From Bombus terrestris (Eukaryota > Arthropoda > Insecta > Hymenoptera > Apidae), in NCBI RefSeq assembly GCF_910591885.1, contig NC_063277.1, positions 1,860,001 through 1,924,000 of the forward strand: DNA of 64,000 bases, in the 5' to 3' direction. The position numbers were made by a program, and so were the translations under genes. The notes beneath the pieces are model-generated. The model was not told where the DNA came from, ran no database searches, and saw nothing but the letters and a program-made list of their open reading frames with translations. Positions 12,801 to 23,731 of this stretch are shown here, one piece after another; within the stretch, counting starts at the first letter, position 1; each line of letters starts with the position of its first letter.

Positions 12801-15800
12801 TCTGGCTAGAATTTGATCAAAAATTATATTAAACATGAACTTAAAGGAAGACTTTCTCCCATTGTAAATACGATATTACCTCCCAAGTTTTTAATTGGAT
12901 TGCTTGATTTTCGTCCCCGTTTGGAGGTAATAAATATAAATTACCATCGCAATCTTTTTCGATATAAACTTTTCCATTGATCGAGGCTCGCCTGAACACC
13001 ATCAGATTTTCCGTGAGTGTACCGGTCTTGTCCACGAACAAATATTCGACTTGTCCAAGCTCCTCGTTTAGATCCGACGTGTTGGCCAATGCCGGTTGAT
13101 TCGTGATTTCGTCATACATATCGAGATCCCAGCTGAAGAAAAACGAACCGAGGAATTTTTGTAATTCTGTAACGAGAACAATTGATCGGAACTTGTTAGA
13201 GATTTTCCTATTTGCATCGCGATTAATTTGAGATTAATCGTGGCAAGATTTAATCGATAGAATTGCAATTCTGAACAATGATAATTTGGTATCGCGCGGC
13301 AAAAATATTTTTAGGACGAAGAAAGGATAACAAAAACATGATTTTTACCTATTGTAACGTACAATGATATCGGCACAATGTAATTGTATAGAATGGTGAA
13401 GCTCAGAAAATCCGTAGCCAATGAACCGAAAGTAATGGACTGGATAGTACCAAGATACGATTCCCATTTCGCATTCGCCTCTGTTACGACTTTCATTACA
13501 CAAGATTCTAGTACCTCGACCAGAAGTAAGACGATAAACGAGGTGATGTGTTTGTTGATGGATCTATAAAGAAACGTCCACTGTTTATAGATACTTTTCA
13601 TTTCACTTAACTATATCAGTTTTCATATTCTATGAGCATTTTGCATTTTTCAATGCGCTTACTTTTCAGCCGTGGAAAATTTGTTGCTCTTTATCTTGGA
13701 ATTGAGGGACAGTTTTGTATCGTGACCTGTGTAAATCGCACAACCGATAATATAATCTGTGTCTTTTAATCTGGACCCACGAAGCAATAAATTATTAATC
13801 GTTAGATGTCCATTGGCTATTTCATTGTTCCCAGTATTTATTTCCAGTTTGCCATGAAAAGCATAGAGATCGGACGAAGGATGCTGGCAAGTAACAGTAG
13901 CTTCCATAGATGCTATTTGTGGCATGGTCATTTTCGTGAGTATTTTTGGAATCATCACAGCCTAAACAAATAATATTTTGATAAATATCATCGACACAGC
14001 TATTCCAAAGTTTTTTTATTATGAAATCGGTTCCTTAACACGTTGAATGCCGCGGGGATCATCCATCGGTGACCGGCGCACCAAGATTAGTAAAAAGTAC
14101 ATAATTTGAACAAATGTCAATAGTTATAAATTTTTTATTATCACCATCGTTGCTAAAATGGTGCGACGAAATTAATGCAGTATAAAGCATATAAAAATAG
14201 TTTTATTTATACATGAAATATAGATCTATTATCCAGTGGCTGTCGAACATGGGAAATCCCCCTTTTATCTGAGTGAACAATAAACCTAAAGAACGTTTCG
14301 ACTTGAAATACGTTTAATGACATTTACCTTACCCTACGATTTACGTTCGAGAATTTTGGGTCGAAAATGTAAACAAGCTCGCGCAGTCTTCGAGCCATTC
14401 GTACGACCTGTGTAGTACGATGACCCATACTATGCCCGTAATATTTACGTTTGATAGTTGAAGTGTATAGGGCGTGATAAGTGCTGAAGAAACACTCGGA
14501 TATATCTAAGTGTATTCTAATCTAGAGGCATGAATTTCGGGCGGTATTTGAAGCTCTGTACAAACGAAACAAAAAATATTTTTACTGTCCATTTTTTATC
14601 ATTTGTTTATCGATATTTTAAGATTACATAAAAAAATTAACCAAAAAAAAAACTCAAAATTCACAAAGTTATTAACTGGCAAAATGGGGGGGGGGGGTCC
14701 AAAAAAAGGGTGTCCTGGCCTGCATGATTTCAACCCTTCTGGTCATGTGAAGCAAAAAAGCCGAACGGATTCTTAATTAGTATAGATGCTGCTATAAGTA
14801 TGAATCTTGGAAAAGTCAAAAAAATATTTTTTCACAAAATAGCGACCGTTTGAAAAAACTTTCCTTTTTGGCATGTTTTTCTGGCAATTCAGAATTTTTT
14901 AAAAATAGTAAAATTAAAAATTTTGATCTGAGCGTGGTTGAGGCGATAGACGAATGCATAAAGAACATTCATTGTTCATTAAAACTCCTGATATCGCGCA
15001 CACCAACCCGAAAAAAGTAGTTTCGAGAAAAATGCGTTTAAAGTTTTAAATCAATTCTGCCAAATGTCCAAATTGGACAAATTGAGAACGAAAAGAATTA
15101 AATAAAAAAAAAAAAAAAAGAAAAAAAATGTTTTGAAACAAGTTTTCGGCAATTTTACTCATAGAATGGTACAGCATATTTACATATTCTTAATCGGCGA
15201 TTCCTACTCTACACAAGAAACCTTCCTCTACTTCAAACTGCTCATTCTCCGAAATTCTTTTATGGAGGCGAGCAGTCTCTTCTGGGCCAATCGTGATTCC
15301 CATGACACTTAAGATTTTTAATATGGGTATAAAACCTTCATTAAAAATATATACTGCGAGGAAAGTGGAAATTTGAATTGTCTGCGTTCCTGTGCGGGTG
15401 TGCTTCGGAGCAAAAGTCCATATTAACGAATTTAACGATTCGTTACATCCCCAAAGAACCCAAACATCGTCCCAATTGAATTAAAAATACATTAAAAAGG
15501 GATAAAATACAATATACAAGATTTTATGAGAGTATTCATACGTAGGTAGTCGGGCACTTTCGTCTATTGTTCATTTGTTCCGGTTGGACCGGAGCAGATG
15601 CCGCGTCATAAAAATGGTTGTAACTCATAAAATAATTGAAATTTTGTAAAATCCTTTTAAGAACATATCCTTGAATGTATAAACTTTGGAAATATGAACA
15701 AAACAATTTTCGATTTTTTCAAATTTGTAGACTAGAATACCCCCTTAACAATTCTCAAAGTTTTCGATAGGAAACTGAGGAAAATGGACGTCGCTGTTAA

Positions 15801-17987
15801 TTGGTTAATCTACTAGGTTGGTGGTTGAGGAACGATGCTAACTGCCCTCGAGAGAAAGTTTCTAGCAGGAAGTATCGTGTCCCATAAAAACCGGATTTCC
15901 CGTATTGTTTTCGTAGTAGGTAATAAATTAAGGAAAGCTAAGATTAAAAGATATTTGTTCGGTTTGAAGGATCTTAACTAGAAAATTCTAAGATTTATAG
16001 CGGGTCTTTAGGCTAATCGATGATATGCCATTTAGATCTTTCGATATTTAGCAATTATCTTGTCCGAAGGATGAAGTTTTTGTGTAGTACGCCAAGGGAC
16101 AGAAACCATTGGAAGATCTATTGTCGAGTAGCGTTACACAGTAGAGTAATAAATGCTAAATCTTGTGACAGTCCGTTTGTGGATTATGGTTTACCCATAC
16201 GTTTATCCAACGCGAAGAAACAATATGAGATAATTGATAATCGCAAAAAATAAGTGAATCGAGCGAAATTACACTACAGTGCCATGGAGGTCACCGATGA
16301 TCTCAGTGAGATAAATTCATTAATGATGATTATACACCGTACGATACCTCTTGTAGGTAATATTTCAACATTATATCGTATGTATCGTATAATAAAAACT
16401 TTATTATGGCGCCACGGCCAAACCTTGGAAAACTGGCGTGGCATTCAACGTGCTAATTCGATTAAGAAAGAATTACTTGCTTTTAGATTGGTTTCACCAT
16501 CGAGATTCGATGTGGTGATATAGCAGCGTTCCGTGTTATCCGTGCTAAAAAGAAGCAAAAGATCGCAAGGAACATCTTGCTCGCGATACACCTTCACTAA
16601 ATCTCCAACTACTATTTCTTCGCAAGGCACGTTCTAGAAATGTAAAATAAAGAAAAGTTGTTTGAAATGTTTCTCTCCTCTTGATTTTTATATTACTACT
16701 TTACTTTCGATGTTGTCAATTATTATATCATATTGGTTTATCGTAAAAGGTATGAGAATGTTTACAAACACAGACGTAACATCCGTCCCTTCTCGATTTC
16801 TATTATTATCGTATTTTTGATATCTTATCGGTCGTGGTTGTTACAACACTCTTTGTTGTACAAAGTGTAATTTCTGTACTTTCAAGTTTAACTTTCGATT
16901 GGTGACAGATAAAGAGATCTTTACAAGAAATTTGTTACAAGAGTGACGTAAATTCTCTACGGAAAGAAAAGTAAATTTTTCAGGGAATCGGTTTGAAATA
17001 AGATATTATTAATTAATTATTTAGCAAGTCAAACGTCTTTTTTCTTTAATTTTTCTTCTGATCTCTAATACAAGCTATAAAACGTTTTCTTAGATAATAT
17101 AAATAACATAAATCGGATAATTGTGACGTTCCTATCCTAACAGTGGACACTTTTAGGATTTGTTTCCGCAGATATCTAAGAATTAGTAATTGTTTATACG
17201 CGTCGCTCTTCTATCATGCCACCATATCGAACCAATTTTTTCAGATACGCCAATACAATTGCACCCACCTGTATACATTTATTACGGATCACTGTGATGA
17301 ATGTTCGATTTATTCGTTTGTCTGCTATGTAACGATTATAATCTTCGTAGCCTTGCTTACACGCGGTTACAAATACGACGAAACTCAGCGGTAGAATGCT
17401 GGTTAACGGAGAAATCGGAGATATTATCATCACAGATATTATTGTCATCATGAGAAAATAAAAATTTGCAATCCGTCTGAACTGCTCAAAGAGATTCTTT
17501 GGTAGAAAGTTCCATATTGTGTACTGTAAATGAAGCGATCAAAAAATGAATTACGCACTAGATCGATATTTTTGTTTGCTAATTGTAATACTTACCTTTT
17601 TAGAGACTATGTGATTGCTCGGAAAAATTGTTTCCTTTGGATCGTTACTCGGGCTAATAGTTATAACCCTATGATCTGCGTACAACGATATCGCGTTGCC
17701 CTACGTATACAAAAGCATTTTAATTAATTAGAAAGCCGAAAGTAATAGATTCATAACTTAGATTGTCAATAAGCATTTAGTGCACTTGCTTTCACAAAAA
17801 GGACCGCGTGGGAAAAGGAATATTGGGTTCTTAGGAAGACTGGCACGCGTAATAATTTCTTCGACTTGAACCATCTTCTGCGAATAAAGTGCAATATTCT
17901 TTTACCGAAAGATGTTATGTCAAATTGCACATCTATATAGGGCAGGTTAATCAAATCATCTAAGGGTTGCGTGACATGTTGCGTCAT
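9758..17987 (-). CDS. Class-6 P4-ATPase (ATP11-like phospholipid flippase)
   Basis: Eighteen exons, read leftwards: 17790-17987, 17596-17700, 17269-17523, 16481-16633, 13663-13961, 13349-13563, 12880-13166, 12626-12805, 12233-12380, 12016-12158, 11685-11924, 11463-11605, 11220-11379, 10824-11132, 10561-10747, 10341-10486, 10152-10255, 9758-10064. Phases agree throughout and the sum is 3579 nt (1192 residues). Motifs in order: NLFEQFRRIANFYFL before TM1, NLDGETNLK actuator loop, PISLYVT in TM4, VDKTGTLTEN phosphorylation site, SADEKALVEA and KGADSAML nucleotide-binding motifs, TGDKAETAENIAF, GDGGNDVSMIQEAHVGIGI hinge, then C-terminal helices. Family knowledge: these pumps move phosphatidylserine or phosphatidylethanolamine to the cytosolic leaflet, usually with a CDC50/TMEM30 subunit. 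The sequence from GNDVSM to FITPQ is closest to ATP11. The first exon is the least certain. Oddities: two GC donors, Val before the catalytic DKTGT, and a MITE-encoded tail. Confidence 0.88.
14035..16456. mobile_element. TTAA-target DNA transposon remnant in a flippase intron
   Basis: The left end is TTAA followed by CACGTTGAATGCCGCG; the reverse complement of the right end is TTAG followed by CACGTTGAATGCCACG. These give terminal inverted repeats of about 16 bp and a TTAA target site with one change at the right. Inside, on the minus strand at about 15180-15480, a decayed frame reads NSLIWTFAPKHTRTGTQTIQ ... FLAVYIFNEGF ... ILKILSVMGITIGPEETARL, which resembles transposon proteins common in arthropod genomes. 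TTAA targets are used by both the piggyBac and Kolobok superfamilies; the protein fragment makes me lean to Kolobok without certainty. A run of 10 or more G lies near 14686. Confidence 0.7.
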
Positions 17988-18553
17988 TTCATCTCACTTT
18001 ATCATGTAATGCCGAATTACTGTTTCTATCTCAAACATTCTGCGAGAAAGTATCGATAAGAAGCTTGGTGCCATATCAAGAACGTACGGCGAGAACGGCG
18101 AGAGAAGTTGCAGCTTTATCAATCGATCTAGTTTCACTGTTTTTCATGCAATGTTAAAGAAGATAGATACTTTTGAAAAAATTAGGCAAATTTATTTATT
18201 ATGATTTAAAGTCTTTCTTTGAGGAACATTTGAATGTACATGCAACCAGGTACAGGCATATATATATTCTGTAAATTCAAACACGAATGATTCTTTCTTT
18301 TAAATTATCCTCTTTTAATTTATTGTAAAAGGCAAAGTACTAAATTTTAACTTTGAGAAGCGAGCAACTTCGTACAAGAATTTAAAGAATATTAGCCGAA
18401 GTTAGTCGACAGAGCGACCTTCCAAACAGTCAGGTGTCACGATGCCATGATCCCGGGTTCAAATGCGATACGTTTGACGATTAAGTTTAAAATTTCGAAA
18501 GTGTTCGTAGAAAATTTTCAGCATCTTGATCGCGAATAACATCAAATGGGGAC
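17988..18553. promoter_or_regulatory. Divergent promoter region, flippase / oxoglutarate dehydrogenase paralogue
   Basis: The flippase start (17987, minus) and the dehydrogenase start (18554, plus) face away from each other across 566 bp, so both promoters and 5' UTRs should lie here unless untranslated first exons are further off. No clear TATA box or initiator can be assigned. An out-of-frame ATG lies 9 nt before the dehydrogenase start. A tRNA-like relic occupies about 18392-18480. Confidence 0.5.
18392..18480 (+). pseudogene. tRNA-like relic
   Basis: The segment contains CGACAGAGCGACC, then an anticodon-loop-like CCTTCCAAA, and a good B-box-like GGGTTCAAATGC at 18454-18465. The acceptor arms do not pair well and the spacing is irregular, so this is not an intact tRNA. 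It is either a decayed tRNA or the head of a tRNA-derived SINE. Confidence 0.3.
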
Positions 18554-21500
18554 ATGTACACGAAATCACAATCTTATAATAGCTTTCGACTTTTCGTCTC
18601 GTGCGTGAATCGTTTGTTCAAGCCCCGTAATGACCAACATCGGATATTCAAACGTTGCCTATTCGTGCCGTTCGAGCCGCAACAGTACAAAGTGCGTTTC
18701 CACCATGATGACCAGAAAGGCGGTCGTAAGAGCAATAGGTACGACTACGTCTTGAACATGAATAACAGTCAGTACTTGGATCACATGTACCAGTTGTGGA
18801 GGAAAGATCCGAAGTCCGTCAGCACTTCGTGGGATACCTATTTTAGATTAACTTATGCTGATAATCTGCCGGAGCCAATAGCTTCCAGCTCACCGAAATT
18901 CTCCACCTCATCGGGGTATTCATCAGCTTCTAACTTGACAACACCTGCGTCCACTCGAGTTGAATTATCTTCTAATACGAAACCGTCAAATTCACCATTA
19001 TCAGGTGGTCTTTTCTCTAGAGTTTAATAGTATGTTTATGATAGATTACAATATTCCGTTTATATAAATTACTTGTTCCCTATTAAGATTATATACAAAC
19101 GAAGTTTCACTGTATGTAATATTACGATATGGCTTTTTAAAAAAACTATACATGTACAGTATACAAGTCTTGGGCCATCTACGATAGCGATCTAGCAATG
19201 GTAATCCGTCATACTTTCAGGAAATATTTCTACACGGAGTTACATAGAAACGAATCTTTAGATATCTCATTTAACAATACTACTTGTTTGTCATCTCTGC
19301 TGGTTCACGATTTTTTCTAGACATTTCGGTAAATTAAATGTTACAAAACACATATGAGATGACTTAGAGCCAGTATGGAGAGAAGAGCAAAGCAAAGAAT
19401 ATAAATAAATTGTTCGAGATATTAAAGACATATGTAGTGGTAAATAATAGGATGCGAGTTTATTCAAAAATTGTTTGACAAGAATCGCGAGAGATTTTTT
19501 CTGCGACAGGATAGAATAGGATTACATAAGTCGTTAATTATTTCAAATCGTTGAATATTCTTTTAGCGAGCTACCAATCATTCTTGAATTAAACACGTAC
19601 GTAAGTGCAAAATATTTTCATTTAGTAAGTGGCCGATGACTTTTGCACTGTACTATGTTTAAAACAAAATATATCGTCATCTTGTTACCGAATAGCATCA
19701 AGTTCTCAAAAGAGTGGAGAATCCAAGTCCAGCGGTGACATGCAAGGTGAACAATTTATAAATGGAGCTCTTGATATTAATGCCACGATTCGAGCTTATC
19801 AGGTATCACTCATCAATCAAGACCTAAAGTTAAATTCACCTTAGTAAATTCACTCGAATAGATCGTCAGGTTCGTCTTTATTGGTTTAAGGCACGTGGTC
19901 ATTTAATAGCCGATACCGATCCACTGGGCATACAAAATCCAGAATCGTATAAGCTTCAAGGCACTTCTAATTTACCACCCGCGATCGTGGTGCGAGAACA
20001 TTTGAAAGGAATGACCGAGGCTGATATGGACAGAGAATTTCCTCTTGCTCCATTCACCGTGATTGGTGGTCCTAAACGAAATCTTCCTTTACGCGAAATA
20101 CTAATGAGATTGAACCAAGTTTATTGTGGTCATTTAGGTCTCGAGTACACCTACATTCACGATCTTGTTGTAGTAAGTATTGTCTCTTAAAGAGAATAAG
20201 GAAGAACAAAAAAAAATAAGTAATTGGATTGTTAAATAAAAGAAAAGTAGTGGTTGAAAGGTATTTGAAACGTAGAAATTACATCGAGTATTATATGAAG
20301 AATTACTTCACCAAACCTTTCCAGTTAGATTGGTTGAGACAGAAGTTTGAAGTACCTGGAGCTTGGGAATTACCAGCTGATCATAGAAAATTCATTTGGG
20401 TGAACATTATGAGAGCAGTAACGTTCGAAGGCTTTTTGGCGCGAAAATTCCCCACTGAAAAAAGATTCGGTTTGGAGGGATCCGAAGCTTTCATACCATC
20501 GATGATACAGTGCTTAGAAACATCAGCAGAAAATGGTAATAAAATTAATGAATTATTGAAAAAGCTATTTTCATTTGCATCGGCCGAAAGACGTAACATA
20601 TTCACAGGAGTAGAAAGCGCTGTGATAGGAATGGCTCATCGAGGACGGTTGAACACCTTGATCAATGTTTGTTTCAAACCACTGCATCAACTTCTTACTC
20701 AGTTTCATCCGATTCCTTTGGAAGGTTTCGGTTCTGGTGATGTAAAGTATCACTTGGGAACGCACGCGGAAAGAATTTTAGAAAGGTAAAAAGTCACGTT
20801 ATTATATAAGTGACAAAATTTACGAAATTATAAATAATTCAATCGAAATTCTTTGCAGATCCAACAAGAAGATTCTTATTTCTATGATGGCTAATCCATC
20901 TCATTTGGAAGCAATCGATCCTGTCGTGGTCGGTCGAGTTCGAGCCGAGCAAGTGGAAAAGAACGATGCTAAATGTACGTATGCGTCTATGTTGACTGCT
21001 GATCAAGAAATTTATGATTAAAAGTTTGTTTATTCCAGTTGGTAGGAAGTCAATGGCTATTTTGGTTCATGGCGATGCCGCCTTTTCGGGGCAAGGTATC
21101 GTTTATGAAACGATGCATTTAACTAATTTGCCAAATTACACGACTGGTGGCGTCCTTCATCTTGTAATTAACAATCAGGTAATGATATCCATTTGTTACT
21201 ACAATCGGACCTAATAAATGATCAATTGTTTTAACGACATCGATCAAATCTAGATCGGTTTCACCACTGATCCAAGATATTCCCGGTCCAGCGTTCATTG
21301 CACGGATGTAGCACGTGTTGTAAATGCCCCTATATTTCACATGCATGCTGACGATCCTGATTTAGTAGCTTATTGCAGCAAAGTTGCTGCAGAGTATAGG
21401 TACTTATATGTCCTATTTTTATATCAATATAGGAATCATTTTTCTGTCACTTGGAAATTAATGATACAGGACAATGTTCCACAACGACGTTGTTCTGGAC

Positions 21501-23731
21501 ATCGTGGGATATCGAAGATTCGGACACAACGAATTGGACGAGCCGATGCTTACGCAACCATTAATGTATAAACGTATAAAGACGCACCCGAATGTACTTA
21601 CCATTTATACGGAAAAATTGCTCAGAGAAGGAGTTATTACCGAAGCGATTGCGAAAGAAGTGCATACAGATCTGATTACTATTCCATATATTGATAAGTT
21701 TTTAGTCGTCCATCCTATCTCGTACTATTTTTTAATTTATCTAGGAAACTGAAAAATATTTTGACTACTGCGAAACAGAGTTCGAAAAGGCGAAAACGAT
21801 AGATTCGTTGCATTTGAGCGACTGGCACGATATACCATGGTCTGACTTCTTTGCTAATCAAAGTCCCAACAATAAGATACCATCCACCGGCATCGACATG
21901 GAAACTATGAAGACAATTTGTAAAGCAATATCAACTCCTCCCAAAGATATTGATTCTCACAGTCAGGTATACGGTGATTAAATGAATAAATATTAAGGTA
22001 TGGTCTATTTTTTTTTTTTTTTTTTATGTTTCCGTGTTTCGACATATTACACATTTCAGTTGTTTTCCTCGATACTAAGAACATACTGATATGCTATCGG
22101 AGTATTCTTCGAAAGCGTTTGGCTGAGACAGCTATGCCGAAACGATTTAACATTTTAACGCAGGTGTTGAGGGTAATGGACAAAAGAGCTCAGTTAATGG
22201 AAGCTCGGCAAGCAGATTGGGCGATGGGCGAATGCTTAGCTTTTCTCAGTCTGCTGAAAGAAGGCCACCACGTGAGGTTGTCCGGTGAGGATGTCGAGCG
22301 AGGCACCTTTTCTCACCGCATTCACATTATTCACGATCAAAACAAAGATAAAACGTTCAAAAATATTCTGCACGATGTGTTTCCGGGACAAGCATTATAC
22401 ACGGTTTCTAACTCTTCGTTGTCGGAATATGGTGTTTGCGGTGAGTCTTGTAAACAGGCAATATCTTTTAAAAAAGCAGTTACGATAAGAAACTGATGAA
22501 TTGCATGATTATGAGTATAGGATTCGAGTTAGGTTACTCGGCTTACAATCATAACACTTTGACGATGTGGGAAGGCCAGTTTGGTGATTTCGCAAATACG
22601 TGTCAGGTAATCGTAATGATACATCATGTATACAAAAGATATCCTTTGATTTTGTTGTAAAAGATCAATATATATGTTTTCGAAAAGAACGTTATCATTA
22701 TCATATATTATCACTTCTTAATTTGATACAATCTCTGTTATTATAAGGTTAAAATTTAAAATTAGGCAAAATTAATTATATTTAGGTTACTATAGACACT
22801 CTTTTATGCTCTGGCCAATCGAAATGGGGTAGACAAGTAGGATTAGTTTTACTTTTGCCGCACGGAATGGAAGGTCAGGGACCTGAACATTCGTCTGCGA
22901 GAATCGAGCGATATCTCGAGCTTTGCGACGACGATTATATTTATCTTCCGGGTACGGAACCGGGAGCACCCCAAGGAGAGACCGTGGAGCAAATTATGAC
23001 ACGGCAATTATTTGAAATAAATTGGATCATCTGCAATTTAACGACACCCGCAAACCTTTTCCATGCTCTTCGTCGTCAGATTCACATGCCTTTCAGAAAA
23101 CCACTGGTTAGGCAGATTTTACTCTAATTACATTTATTATTTCCATTATTTACGTAGAACTGGGCATAACCATTTATCTATTCATGCAGTGTATTATGAC
23201 GCCTAAATCCTTGCTACGTCATCCAATGGCTCTATCGTCATTCTCCGAAATGGAATCTGGCACATCATTTAGACCTATCCTTTCGGATCCTTTTGTCAAA
23301 CCAGGCAATATACAAAAAGTGTTGATTTGTAGTGGAAAAGTGTATTACGATTTAGTCAAGGAACGTCAGGAAAAACAATTGGAGGATAAAATAGTTATCA
23401 TTCGTCTCGAACAATTTTGTCCATTCCCGTATCATCTTCTCGCGGAAGAAGTAGCGAAGTATCCGAATTCTAAGGTAAACCAATCTAATTCTGCTTTGTA
23501 AGGATCTGGCTACGTGTTTTGTATATTTAGATAATGTGGTTCCAAGAAGAACATAAAAACCAAGGTGGGTATACGTACGTGAGGGACAGGATAGCATTAG
23601 CTCTAGGGAAAAAGTTGGAAGAAATAATCTATGGTGGTAGACCACCATCGGCTGCTCCAGCAACTGGTAGCAAAATGATTTATACGAAAGAGTATAATGA
23701 TATGATGGCAGATGCTATGAATTTCTATTGA
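18554..23731 (+). CDS. 2-oxoglutarate dehydrogenase E1 component, diverged paralogue
   Basis: Fifteen exons: 18554-19004, 19696-19802, 19891-20172, 20325-20535, 20608-20785, 20859-20974, 21039-21178, 21254-21399, 21470-21659, 21745-21966, 22164-22440, 22521-22606, 22786-23106, 23190-23474, 23531-23731. Phases agree and the sum is 3213 nt (1070 residues; animal OGDH is about 1020). Family role: thiamine-diphosphate-dependent decarboxylation of 2-oxoglutarate in the mitochondrial OGDH complex. Seen: an Arg/Lys-rich N-terminus that could target mitochondria; YLDHMYQLWRKDPKSV; GMAHRGRLN; GSGDVKYHLG; ANPSHLEAIDPVV; the cofactor loop GDAAFSGQGIVYET; NNQIGFTTDPR; HADDPD; LSGEDVERGTFSHR; SLSEYGVCGFELGY; PHGMEGQGPEHSSAR; TPKSLLRHP; and QEEHKNQGGY. 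Catalytic motifs are intact, but spacer sequence is diverged and the N-terminal linker is Ser/Thr-rich, as expected of a second OGDH-like gene rather than the housekeeping copy. The weak donor at 21660 (GTGCAT) was chosen by length match to OGDH. Confidence 0.92.
20536..20607 (+). other. 72-nt in-frame, stop-free intron (candidate)
   Basis: The open frame runs through, but splicing GTAATA...TTCACAG joins SAENG to VESAVIGMAHRGRLN, which matches the contiguous OGDH motif. Read through, it would insert 24 residues without changing frame, just before the conserved HRGRLN motif. I treat it as an intron. Confidence 0.75.

Noticed and set aside
14680..14700. Run of 10 or more G
   Set aside because: A homopolymer inside the TTAA element; no quadruplex-type spacing of G tracts and no functional context.
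16020..16523. Two plus-strand frames that could be transposase remains
   Set aside because: No recognisable transposase motif; the second runs antisense into a flippase exon.
20229..20324. Upstream extension of the dehydrogenase frame before 20325
   Set aside because: The acceptor CCTTTCCAG and OGDH alignment place the exon start at 20325; the extension is intron sequence.
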